This document shows positions 1-12,686 of a DNA stretch of 64,000 nucleotides, in pieces (the first letter of the stretch is position 1; every line of letters starts with the position of its first letter). Source of the stretch: Callaeas wilsoni (Eukaryota; Chordata; Aves; Passeriformes; Callaeidae); NCBI GenBank assembly GCA_013398955.1, contig VWPU01004185.1, positions 124,001 through 188,000 of the forward strand, written 5' to 3'. Below the pieces are notes generated by a model, which worked only from the letters and a program-made list of their open reading frames with translations, was not told where the DNA came from and searched no databases. The position numbers and the translations under genes are program-made.

Positions 1-1735
1 TGTTTTCCATAATAATAACAATGACAAGGGGCTTATGATGAACTACAATTAACTCAGTGATTCATCAGTTAGCAGCAAAAATTTCAATGCATCCTGACAT
101 TTACAGCATTTGGTTGTGATTAACAGTCTTTGAAATGTCACAGAATTTTATTTAATTGGCTATGATTTTTTTAAAGGTAATCACTGCAAAGAGCACATTT
201 GTCACCAAAAGAGATAATTGCAGTTGTCACATGACATAGTAGGTGCCTAACTACTGTACCAAGCACTTCTGTATTCTTACCCTGTATAATGTACACTGCA
301 TAAATTGATGATTGGAAAGAATTTGGAAGTGGATTTTTAAATATGCATTTCAAAGATATCAGTATCAACCATCTTCAAGTCTTGACAACCACAGCAAATA
401 TTGAAAGGTAATTGCAAGGCAAAATTGACTGAGTTTAATTAGTAAAACCCCTGAACCATTTTAAAATCCAACCGGAATCTTAACAGAGTATTTGTGTAAC
501 ACAAAGCTTTCTCTATATTTTTTCCTATTCCTACACCACCCACTCCTTCCCCCTCCCCATTCATCCACCTTTTTTTTTTTTTAATGAAGAAAAGACATCC
601 TTAGTTAAACTATAATTCAAAGAATAGGCTTCTGGCACATAAAAGTCACATCCTGTAGACAAAGTGTAAAATGGTTTGCTGTACTCTTCTAAGGGGAGAT
701 TTAGTAGCTTTTCCTGTGGCCTAGGCTGCTTAATTGAATCTCCCAGAGACTTTGTCTGTATAAAATGGAAAAGATTTTTATGGTGGCATTTGTGGAAGTT
801 TATATGCAAGAAGGATTGAACCTATTATATTTCCTTTTAAAGCATAAGTATGAGAAATCAATACAAGAGAGCTGCACATACATGTAGCATAGTCCATCAT
901 GATCTGACAGATCTCTCGTCACGGGTACAATTCAGCACATGGGATGTCAGATCCCTTTATTCTCAGAACTATCAGTTTATCTAATGAGATTTTTATACCA
1001 CATTCATCATTATAACTTCAATTACCTCACAGAAATTAAACCAAAGCAAAACAGATCTCGTTTCAGGTCTTCTCCTTCACTTCCTGCAATGTGATTTTTT
1101 TTCAGTTTACATAGATTTGGAGGACTAGCATAGAACATCTCTTGCACTGAGGCATTCATACTGCGTTTCTGGTTCCCAAGACTCTATTTGATGCCCACAA
1201 TTCTTTGTAAAACCTCTACGAACAGCCTACAGTGTCCTTTACTTCAGGCACCTCTTCCCACTGTCGTTTTTAGTAGGCACCACGTGAAGGCATTAGTTCC
1301 ACACTGTCTAACCGAACACATGAACAGTGGGTAGGAGATACTCCTTTTTTCATTTTAGGATTTTATGCCTGGAAAAGAATCAATCAATATTGCCCTTCAA
1401 GATGAATACACACGAATTAGAACCATTAATTAATCAATGATCACACAGCATAAAGGCAGGCACACTTGTCAAGTCAAACGTTTTTGGAGAATATTTGGGT
1501 TTGAGCTTTTATTTCCAAGGCACTTCCTTCAATCAAAAGACATTTTGCTACTCAGTTTACATGAGATCTTTTTCATGTTCCAGCAGACTAACATACTTTA
1601 GTATTTTTTCCCCAAAATACATGATTACACTTAAGGAAACATTTTAAAACATTTTCATTAATATAAACTCATTTGAAAAAAGGGAAGACAAGAAGGAGGT
1701 GAAAAAGAAAAATAATGTGAAAAGCATGAACTTAC
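1..1735 (-). other. CACNA2D3: CACNA2D3 intron, partial (downstream side)
   Basis: This is the 5' part of the intron that follows the 90-nt exon. It is AT-rich, with a pyrimidine-rich stretch and 13-T run near 535-582. I see no exon, repeat family or RNA gene in it. Confidence 0.8.
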
Positions 1736-1825
1736 TTCATTGAGCATGTTGAAAGCTTCATTTAAAGCAATGTCCAGCATTCCAATTCCTTTTGCAAAAA
1801 GTTTGTCAAGGTGCTCCCTGAAATG
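1736..1825 (-). CDS. CACNA2D3: CACNA2D3 internal exon, 90 nt (VWA domain)
   Basis: The exon encodes 30 residues, beginning HFREHLDKLFAKGIG and ending EAFNMLNE, in phase 0 at both ends. The acceptor is CATGTTTCAG and the donor GTAAGTTC. It is a VWA-domain helix segment following the preceding exon. The last residues (NMLNE) differ from the human NILSD that I recall. The expected next exon, which begins around FNHTG in human, is not seen in 1-1735 and must lie beyond the left edge. Confidence 0.95.
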
Positions 1826-4800
1826 CTGAAACATGAACAAGAAATTTTCATCTGTCAGAATGCTGTTAACAACAGACCTGTCAATGTCAATGATTACAGA
1901 TTTCTGAATATTTTAGACCTTCTTCTTAGGCTTAAATGACCACATACATTAATTAACAAAGTAATTCCAAGTTAATCCTCTTTGACTAACACTAAACTGA
2001 GGATGTGTAAGTAAAACAATAAGGCAAAGGCATCACAAGATACATTTTGGCTACTTCGTCAATCAAATTATTTTGCTTTTTTTTTATTTGTGTTTCTATT
2101 TAGAGATCTTCATATTTTCTTTTCACTTCACATAGTAATTTTATATCATTTCTAACTATTTTCCCTCTAGGTTTTTGGAGTTTGATACTTAATAAAAATA
2201 GTTCTTTCTGAAATTTAGTTTTGAGACTACACAGCTCTAAAAGATGGTATACTCTAATCATTGGGTCATTGAAGGATAAATGCAGGTTATCAGTGTCAAT
2301 ATTAACATTCGACTTATAAAAAAATGTTCTACACAAGAAGACAAGGCTATTAATTTGTAAGAAGAAGATGAAGACCTTTGTGGTGGGAAATAGCAGGGCA
2401 GGAAATGCTTTTGTGAAGTGTTTCAGTCTTCACAACTGGCTAAAAAGTACAAAAGCACTGCAAAACAGAAAAGGGTATTTGAACCCAACTAGTAGAGAAA
2501 AAATGTCAGGGCAAGACATATGCCACTGAAATATCAGTTTAGAGAAAAATAGTACATGATTTTAGAATGAGATAAAAATCACCTTAAGTCCACTTTCAAT
2601 AACTTTCAAAAACCAAACAGATCTCAAAAAGCAGGAGTCCCCAGCTCTTAATGAGTCAAAAAGTATACTTCAACTTTACAACTTAAGGAGCTCTTTTTAG
2701 TAATAAACTGGTTTATCTCAGTCTCTTTTTCCAATCATTTTGGAGCCTTTGTTTGACGTGGATATCTGTCAAAATGTGTGCACAAATATTCCTGGGCAAC
2801 TGTATGCCTAATTTCCATGTGCAAATACCAGAATGTGCAACATCTAACTGTAGACACATATACCTGATTGACATGTACAATCTTGGTAATTCTGAATGCA
2901 AATTAGGCACACAATTATGACAATCAGACATTGATGTCTGATTACGAAATTATAGGGCTAGAGCTCCACAGAAGTTGTGTGAGGAAGCACAGAAGTGTTC
3001 AGCTGGAGAGGTGTCTGTGATCACTCAGAAATGTCTGAAAGACACGAGCTGAAGAGAATGAGGATACAAATCCACATATGCAGGTAAGTCAGGATGAGGT
3101 CTTTCAGAACTTAAATGAGAAGAAACCCAGGATGGTTTTTAATGTGTTTCATATTCTATGTGTCATGGGACAGTTACACAGAACATTAAAATCACACCAC
3201 TGTTGCATATGGCTCTGGCATCTGAACAAGAGGATAAATTCATAGCCAATTATCATGATTGAACTTAGAATTTCTCTTATAATGATGTTGTTGAAAGCAT
3301 TTTTTGCTACACCCTGGTGTATTCCCCTTTTCTAGCCTCACAGTTTAATGAACAATTGTAGGGATTTGGGATCATACTTGCTTAAATGATTACATTAACT
3401 TTTCATACTTCATGGATTAGGTAAAATTGTCCCTCAAAATACGATAGCAACTTGCATTTTTGTTACTTCTTTTCTTAGTTTCCTACTTTTGATTTACCAG
3501 GATTTAAGAGTTAATGAATTTAAATAATTCAAGTTAAGCAATTTATTTCAGCAAATCTCTGCTTGGGAGTTGACACATATTCAGAGCCCTTTTCATGATT
3601 CAGAACACAGGTGAAGTTACGGAGGTAGAGGGGGAAATCTGAATACAGGCAAGAATTTGATTTTCCTTTCCTGATTTCAGGTCATTGCAGAAAATTTTAA
3701 AACTCTTCTGAGATGAAGGCCAGAAAACTCTTAAACTGAATTTTTCCTTCATGTCAGAAGCTGTCAAACTTGTAGCCAAAATGAGACACTGATTTATCTG
3801 GCCCATAGAAAACCTGAAGAATAACTTGCTAATTTGATGGCAATTCTCAGGAGCTACCAAGGCAACTCCTTTTTCTGGTCTCTTATCTTAGAGACTCACA
3901 AGGTTTATTGAGATTAGACATTCTGACTGGTATTTATGATCATAAGAAGATGACAAATTTTTGTATTCTGGAAGCAAACGGAAAGTAGTCACCCTCCAAG
4001 CCAACAACAGGGTCCAGTGTCTGCACAATTATTGGGGAAATTCTTTGGCCTCCATTACAATAATATAAGAATACTCCATAACCTTCAAAGTTTTATCCTT
4101 TCCAAACAAGAAAAAAAAAAAAAAAGGAAGAGAACAAACTACAGCCATCTTCATTTGACATTTGAGGAAACAAAGACATCTGAAAGCAGGTAAAGATATA
4201 CTAACACAGAAAACTGAGTTCCAATTCTCCAGTTCCAGGTAAGAGCTGTGACAACCAGCCCATGTCAGACACACACAAGAAAGCAGAGAAGATGTCAGCT
4301 GAGGCAATCCCAAATGCCTGGCATTCATGTTTACTGTAGCAAACATTTGCAGAATTATACGAATGGTTTTTTCCCCCAGCATCATGACAAAGCTTGTCAC
4401 AACAGTGACCTTTGCTCACCTTTTAATTGGCACACAGATTACAAGACCTCACAGGCTGTTTTAATGCATTTTAACATGAGAACACCACCTAAAACCACAC
4501 ATATAGAGATAAATCACTCAATAAGTTGAGCTTGCTACTGTTTATAGCAGATCACTCTCCTGGAAATCCTGAAAACCTGTTTCCCTTTATATCTCTCTGG
4601 CACTGACAAAATGGAAGGAAACCAATAGCAAGTTTACTCTTGTAAACTGGCCAAATTAAGTCCCCATCTCTCTACTCTTCCCATTTACCTGGGAAGAAAG
4701 AATCCACTTTAAAAATTATTTTTATTTACTTTAAGGCTTCAGGATTAGTTAATTGAGTTGGATTTTTATTACAACCAACAAAGTTTTGATTTCATTCTCG

Positions 4801-7800
4801 TTAAGCCAATATGCTGCACAGTAGTCCCAGTATCCTGCACAAACATTTATTATTTACTTATGTTTACCAAAAATAAGGTACCACTAATGATGAGTAGGAA
4901 TACCCAAATTAGATTGGGTACAGGAGCCACAGATTCAAGCCAACGAATAAAGGATTTTCCACTGGTTCCGAAAAGAAACAGTTCACAACGAATATAGACA
5001 GCAGAGGTTATACAGTTACACTGGAAAAGCATATTTGCTATTAACTGTCTCACAAGGTGGAGCTTCCTACAGAAAAGCATCATTAGTGGGTTCCTGAACA
5101 TTCCTTCAGGTTTCTTTGTCAGCTTTGCTGCAAGTCTTTGCTACTTCTAGAATTTCTTCCCATGCCTATCCACACATGCTGTGACTCCAAATGGTCCTGG
5201 GATGTACTTGGCAAAGATTCATCAGATTTGTGAAGATGGACCACATCAGCACATAAAGCAGGAAAGAAAAAAAAGCAATCAGAAGGCCTGTGTGAGGTGG
5301 GAGAGTGATGTTCACTTGTGTGTCTCAGGGAAGGTTACCCACGTGTACTGACAGATAAAAGTGCATGACATATGCAAAATGCATTTAGGCATCACCCCAT
5401 TCCAAATCCTTTGTCAAGGCAATTATGGGTCACCTTGCTGGTAATGATTACCCAACCCCTATGTTCCCTAACACATAGTGTTGGAAAAGAAAGGGGCTTT
5501 ATTTAAAAAAAAAAAAAAAAAACATAGAAACAATGCTGAATGAAGAGCTCAAGATTCAATATACTCAGACTAAAACCAAATTCTTCTTAAGTAAATTAGT
5601 TACTGCAATAGAAAACGTCAGACCAAATTTCAGTGGTCAGGGGCTTACTGAAAGTTTTGAGGGTCTATAACAGCGTGACAGTTTTAGAATAAGAGTAGAC
5701 TTCAGTGAGACTTTAGTATTTTGGGGTTTTAACAACTAAGCAAAGGAGTTGAATTTTTTTTTTTTTTGAGATCTGACAGAGATGGATAGACAAATATGCA
5801 AAAGTAATTTGCTTAAATAAAATTGAATATGCAAAATTTGTATTTACCAACCTCTTATTGGCAATTTCACTCAGCTTCTTTGCTGAATCAGTCTTTTGGT
5901 TATTTAATTTCTGGTAATTGCATAGAAAAATAAAAGCTTTTTGGAAGTTATACAGTACATCTGTCTATTTCTGTCATTCGAATTTACGCTGGGGTAAGTT
6001 CTTGATTTAGTTTGGAGTTACTGTGCCTATCTGTGCATCTAGAAGATGATATATTTCATCTGGAAACATTTACAGAGAAATGTCCTCAACCCATATATAG
6101 TACATTAAAAAAACTTATAAAAGAGGAATGTATATTGTAATATTGTTACTTTAAATCTGGAGTTACATTAAATCAGATTGTCATCCGATTCCTTTGGGGT
6201 AGGTAAATTGTAACATGGAGTTTCTCAAAGACGAAAACCTCTTGGCCCAAGAATACTAGTATTAAAATAGGCAGTTCCACATGTTTGTAATTTGTGGAGA
6301 AAGTGCAGACGGTGACAGAATAGTGTCTGAACTATTTCCCACTCTTTTTTAAATTTGTATATAGCAAATTGATACACTTCAAGGTAGCAGCTGTTTAACA
6401 CTAATGCCAAATTATAAAATAGTCTGGTAAAATTCAAATATACCTTGCATACTTTATATTACTAAACTACACTTAGGATCATAGATTAATTTCAACCTCA
6501 GTTATGCTACCCAATGTAATTATGGATTTAATTTTTGTGATTAAAAAAACCCTAAAGCAAGTTCTGCAAATTAGAGATAGCTTACAATATCCACATATCT
6601 AAACTGAACTTCACTGCAGGTATGTGCCAACACAAAAATTTATGAAAATTGCTAGGCTGTAAAAACTTTTAGAAGTAAGTGGAGACACCATGACCCCTGC
6701 CATATCACCTGACATTATAATTATTCCTAAAAAAGATTACTATATTCTCCTGTTCTAAAATGAAGATGAAGCACTGTATCTCGGAAGAAATCTAGTACTG
6801 GGATGCCTACTGTCTATCTTAATAAAAGTGGCAGCACATATATCAATACCACTCACAACACTGTCATATTTGAAGTTGTAACTTTTTTTTTACAAATACA
6901 TAGAGAACACTCCATTCAATAAGGTTTCTGAAAAGATGAATGTTTTCTGAAGTTGTATCTGACAGAAATTCAAGGTTCAGTTAGATTCTCATTGCTCTGA
7001 AAGCTACACACAACAAGCACTTACAGAACCAGCAGTTTTGCAGAAAAGTAATAGAACAACTTGATTAAAACCTGTGGAAGTTTCTAAATATATTACACAA
7101 ATTATATTAGCATCTCCTCCTTGTAGGTTGTTGCTAGCATTAAAAAAAAAAAAAAAGTTAATTGACGATTTACAACTCAAGGCTGCGTTACTTGGCTGTT
7201 CTTTAAGCCAGCAGGGAAGAGGTCGATGCTTAGAACCATTACTTCTTTCAAAGAATCTTCACACTCTCTTAAAGAAAAGCATGTTACCTGCTGGAGATTA
7301 AGGGCTGAAAATCTGTTTTCTCCAACCTTCTTTCCCTTCCTTTTAACATATGGATGTGTTAAACGTTAAAATGCTTAATTATATTAAATGTATTTGATGT
7401 CTCTCAAAAATCTACTGTAATACACCAGACATTTATTAGTGCTTTAATAAAGGAGTGGTCTTGATCAAGTAACCCCTAACAGGTATGATGAGGCTTCTTC
7501 AAAAGAAATTCCTGCTTTCCCTACACCAATCACTATGAAATCTGTGCCAGTCTTCAAAACATTCGTTTGGCAAGGCTGAACATTGCAAAGGTAAAAGTTC
7601 TCATGCTATATTTTCTTTTCTGTCTGACCACTCTCTTTAATTAACAAAACAACGCAGGATCAAGAATCTTTGGCTAACTTGATCTCCATTATCATATAAA
7701 TTAGGAAGCCTAGCTTTTCACCCTTTACTAATATCGCTGTGAGGAGAGAGCTCAGTTCAGAGATTCCAGTTGAATCTTAACTCTTAATTTAAGTAAAGAT

Positions 7801-8569
7801 GCCAAAGGAATAAAGACTGTGCATTCTAGAGGAAAAAAATGCTTCACCAATGGGATGTTATTCAAAGAGAAATGCAGCTTCCTTCCTCTGTGTGCACTTT
7901 GTACAGATTTACTTTAATGTCAGGTATATGTTCTTACCTGAAAGACAGAAAAATGAAAGGAGGGGGATGGAAAAGAAGTTGGATTTGTAATATTTTTCCT
8001 GGTGCTTGCAACAGGAAACCAAGATACAATACTGAAGGGAGAGTGTCACTACAGAGTGGATATAAGAGAGCTACAATGTTTCAAATGCTTTTTCATACTT
8101 CAATGAGAGTGGATTTTTTCATTTTAGGTAAGTAATTCCCACTGTGGTCCAGAAAATAATGGCAAGGGTTCTAGAGCCAATGTGTGGAATTAACACTGTG
8201 TTTACAATAGTGTTTCATTCCCAAAAAAGAAGAGGTGGGGAGGGGATCAAGAGTGAGGTGTTTCAATCTATAAACCAGAGAGCTTTTTTTTTTTTTTCTT
8301 TCATAAGACTAATTGAATTTTCTGAAAGTCTGGCTCTGTGGAAGCCTGTTACATTCCCTGCATTATGGATGAGAGTTCCTGCAACTCATCCCTGAATGTG
8401 AAAGAGCATGTTCATCTGCTACCCGTAATCCCACCGAATATTCAGCACCAGCAGCACTAAGAAGCACACATTTCCCAGGCTGCTGTAAGCCCTGAGGCTG
8501 AAGTTGTTTCCTGTAGCCTACAAAAAAATCCTTATGCTCCATTCATTCACTGAAGACGCTCGCAGGTCT

Positions 8570-8862
8570 CGTCTTACCTGGACGGGCTGAGCACGGGACC
8601 AGAACAGGCTGTGGCTACGGCCCAGCTGCCTGAGGCAGGAGGCTGCTGCGCTGGCAGCCTCAGGATCCGCTTGTGCCCGACCCTTGGACAGCCAAGGCTG
8701 GGCCTGGGCAAGGGCTCGGGAGGAGCGGGGCAGCCTCTGGGCTGGCACCACAGAACCCTCTCAGCAGGAGCAAGCATCCCATTCGGCGCTCCCTCAAAAG
8801 GAGGACCTGGTGTCTCCTCACACCCAGCCCTGGCCCCGCTGCCCCAAGTTAGTATAACTTGA
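8570..8862. other. GC-rich intronic patch
   Basis: A roughly 290-bp block of strongly raised G+C content interrupts AT-rich intron. Open frames of 67-83 codons occur on both strands here, as expected where stop codons are rare, so I do not call them genes. No known repeat was recognised. It could be an old GC-rich insertion or a regulatory patch. Confidence 0.6.
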
Positions 8863-10985
8863 CCCTATTTATTCTGCTGAGAAGCCTGATTTGCCATTTA
8901 GCTCACTACAAATGAAGTGTAAGTGATAAGGATAGCTAATCTTCTAGATTCTCTGTTTCTTTGTTCTGTTAAAGTTTAGAGATTAAACGTGATTTAAAGA
9001 AAGACATTCAGCATGTTTAAGTGATGTCCTCAGAGTGGAAAGACGCCATTTGAAAACATCTGAAACTTGCAGAAAGACAGTGAAGTTATTCTTCAATAAA
9101 TGCTTTCAAGACAAATATAGACTGGGGTAGTGATCCTGTGAGAGCAATTTTTATTTGGAGTTACTGAGACAGTTACTTTCCTCATGAAATTAAAAGCTCC
9201 AAACATCTCAGAGTAATTTCTTATCTCTGCTTCTAAGAACGGTCTTTATTGGGTACAAGCAATGTCAGATGAACCTAGCAAGATGCAGTTAGCAAGAACT
9301 GGGGTGTGCATCCATGTTTGTGGCAGGGAGGATTTTTTCCTTAAGGGTCATATAATGGGAACTTTTTGTATTGAAACTCATGTGTTATGATTTTAAAAAA
9401 AAAAAAAAAAGAGAGAGAGATAAATATACTGACAAAATTGTAGAAATTCAAGTTTATTCAGCATAAACGAATACCTTGGTAAAACTGGTTCCATGCATGT
9501 TTCCAGCCACAGTGCTGCATTAAGTGATAAGTGTCTTAAGAAAGGTCAGGATTATGAATAGCAACATAAAAGAGTGGTAGAGTGAACTGGTAAAAATTCA
9601 GTCCCTGCAATCATCAGCATCATACATCTCCTCTTTCCACATAAAAGGGAACTATAGCACTATGAAATACCATTACAGCAAATTTTAATTGTTTCTATTT
9701 ATAGTTACCATTTGGGAATAGATATTTGCCAGCTAAAGTGTTCTAACTTTTAAAAAATGCTTGTATTTGTTTTGTTGCTAATAAGGTTTATACTGTTAGT
9801 AACAGATGTCATCATCCTTGCACCCATTCAATTGAGGAGAATATTTGACATAAAAATGAAGGATAGAAAGTTCTGAACCAAATATATAGCTACATTTTCA
9901 GACCTATGTATTAATTCCAAAAAATCAGGCTCATGTAGACATATGTAAACTGAAACAGTAGATTATATCAAAACATTGCCTGTCAATCTCCTGCTCTACT
10001 TTGCCAGTACAGAAACATGATAACATGCTGATAAGGACTGCTTGGAAAAGCTACATAACATAGTGTTTGTCTTTATATTTTTCTTGGGTTTTTTATCATT
10101 TAATAAATAAAAGAAAGAGTTGTTATTATTACCAGTGAACATGCAAACAAGTATTTACCTTGTAAGACTGGTTGAGAAAGTGTAATTTTATCTACTTTTT
10201 TTTCTGATATTACAATGGACCCATGGCAATTGCAGAAAAAAATAAACTACAGGAGAAGTTTGGTATATCTGTGAGACTCACAGAAATAAAAGTTATAACC
10301 CAAACGGTTGAACACTTATGATGAGTTCCAAAACAAAGCTAAATACTCTGATAGCTCTGGACCAGTTTTGGAATGTGCATATGAACAACATTTTAGGACA
10401 TCTTATTTCTATGGGCCTGACTAAAAATCTATGAATTCAAAAGAAACTTTTCCAGTTAATTCAGTGAGTGTTTGATGAGGCCCCGAGGTAAATTTGCTGT
10501 GTCACTACAGTCAAATCACACCGTATCACATCTTAAAACAGTATCAGATATTTCAGCCAGCTGTTTTTAACTGGGTTCAGGAGCATGATAACTGAATTAC
10601 TCATGTAAGATTAAGTGGTTGTCCACCTCCTTGGACAATCTTTACTTTGTACTCTGAGCTAGACTCTGGACACTGGAACTTTTGTGCCTTCTAGTGTTTA
10701 GGCAAATAAATGTTTAACTTCATTACAGTATCTAGAAAATTATATAAGAACATGTAAGCTCACATATAAGAAAGAAATGATGACTGGCAAAGTCATGGTG
10801 TATACAAAGGCACCAATCTATTACATGCTACCAATCTCAAGTTTTTTCTCTAGTTCTGGCCTTTCAAGGAAAGAACATGAACTACCTCACTAATACGAAT
10901 AACTAGAAAAAAGGTCATATTTCATTACTCCCCCAAACCTTGCATATATTATTCAATTTATAGACAAAGCACAAAGTTATTCTGT

Positions 10986-11003
10986 AAATAAATAAATAAA
11001 TAC
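10986..11003. repeat. (AAAT)n microsatellite
   Basis: Short tetranucleotide tract of about four and a half AAAT units inside the 10.8 kb intron. Confidence 0.8.
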
Positions 11004-12611
11004 AATAATTTCACTAACCAGAAATTATATTAATGCTTACTCTGAAAAACAAGATATGAACTTTTAGTTCGTTATTTTGAAAAATTGACCTCTGCTCTTA
11101 AAAACTGAGCATCATCTGGGTGTCATAAAAACTTTTTGATCAATTAAATTAAAATAAATCTAACATTAAGTAAAATATGGGTTTGGGATAATCTGCATTT
11201 TGATCAGTTGCAGAATGATGGAAAGGTTAACTGTAGGATTAATTCCAGACAGGACATCTGGGCAATCCATTTGAATCTTTAGGGCTTCATCTAGAACTTG
11301 CACGTGTTTCATGTGGCTCATCTGGTGCACTCACAATAAAGTGCTCATTTAAAACCTGCATCACAATTCACAAATAAGGGACTTCAGCATCAAATTATTA
11401 GAAACAATTCATGCCCACATAGCAACCAAATGATATTTACATACCTACAACGGTAAATATCAAGCATATAAAAGAAGAAGCCCATGAAGAATAATTTCTG
11501 TAGGACATAGACAAAATGAAAAGAACTCTTGGGGGTAATACAGTGGAGTAAAGATCAGCATAACAAGATCAAAAATCATTTTGTCTTGGTAAACATAGAG
11601 ACCCAGCACTGACACACTTGAAAGGGTGTTTTCAGAGCTATGTTTTCTACTTCCTGTAACAGATCATTGACAGCTTGAGCACAAATGAACTACCACACTG
11701 GGTGTTGAGCAGAATTCAGTGCTGAGCTGAAACTTTTCTGTTTACTTTCTTTTAGTAAAAATAGAAACTATTTCAAGACATCTGACTGCTGCCCTCTCCA
11801 GCCATAGGCAAGACTCGGGACAGATGGACAAGCCACTTCAAGAAGACAGGAAGCCTTAGCAAGGAAGAAGCTCAATAATAAGACGTGGCTCATCATAACA
11901 GGCCTTTCCCTCTACGAGAATCACAGGGCTTTTCAACCATCTTATTTCATAATTTCACAAGGCATAAACAATCTTACCTCAGCTCCTAAAGTGTGTTAGA
12001 GTAATGCCTGCACAGAACCACTGCAGAAAACTGTAAGGCAATAAACTAAACTTCAAGTTGCAGATTCATACTGCAATCTGTCTTCAAATAAAATTTACAC
12101 CGTAGTCACTGTAATGGTTTTTTTTCCTAAAAAATTCCAGCAGGATGTAACTAATCTGAACATTCTTGAATGAGTGCATTATTACATTGACGGACATGTT
12201 TGGATATTAAATTCTCCTATTCTTATGGTATTACATTTGTTCGGAGATTTTGTTTCAACTTTAGTGTTACTTTGAGTTAAGAATGCAATCTCTTCCTCAG
12301 TAATTTTTGTTAACAGAATGATAGTTCAAGTTAAAAGGGTTGAAATATTTTATTTCAAATAATTACCAAACTTTATTAACAGTATATTTTCAATGACTCC
12401 TGCAATTTTCCATTAAGTTTATTCAACCAAATTGAATAGGGGATTATTTCTTTCTTTCTATTGAGTCACATAAAACTGCTTTGAAATGGCATGAGTAGAA
12501 TAATTAATAAATTTTAATAACGGAATGCATTGTACTAGGAAAAGATCATTATAGCACATTGTTACCCACTGCATCCCAGCTCTCCACTGTTTTGTTACTT
12601 TCACTCCTTAC

Positions 12612-12686
12612 CTCTTTGTTGGCTCTGTCTGCTTGAACTAATGTTCCATTCAGACACGGCTCTACATAGTGGAGTTCTTCATTATA
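12612..12686 (-). CDS. CACNA2D3: CACNA2D3 internal exon, 75 nt (VWA domain)
   Basis: The exon encodes 25 residues, from YNEELHYVEPCLNG to ADRANKE, with phase 0 on both sides. The acceptor is CCCCCTGTAG and the donor GAG|GTAAGG. It continues the VWA domain directly after the IIA of the preceding exon. An N-glycosylation sequon (NGT) follows a conserved Cys. The only difference I recall from human is Ala for Thr in ADRANKE. An 8.5 kb intron lies upstream and a 10.8 kb intron downstream. Because its length is a multiple of three, skipping it would keep frame. Confidence 0.95.

Larger units (their letters stand above)
1826..12611 (-). other. CACNA2D3: CACNA2D3 intron, about 10.8 kb
   Basis: This complete intron is mostly AT-rich unique-looking sequence. 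It holds several homopolymer runs (A15 at 4111, A18 at 5505, T14 at 5754, an A-run near 7142, A16 near 9395 followed by GA repeats), a short AAAT tract at 10986-11003, and a GC-rich patch at about 8570-8862. No second gene is visible. Open frames such as 2100-2336 (minus) lack splice signals or recognisable content. Confidence 0.85.

Noticed and set aside
2100..2336. Lys-rich 78-codon minus frame as an additional CACNA2D3 exon
   Set aside because: It lies upstream of the 90-nt exon in transcript order, but its peptide does not fit the CACNA2D3 sequence, and that exon joins its neighbour in phase without it.
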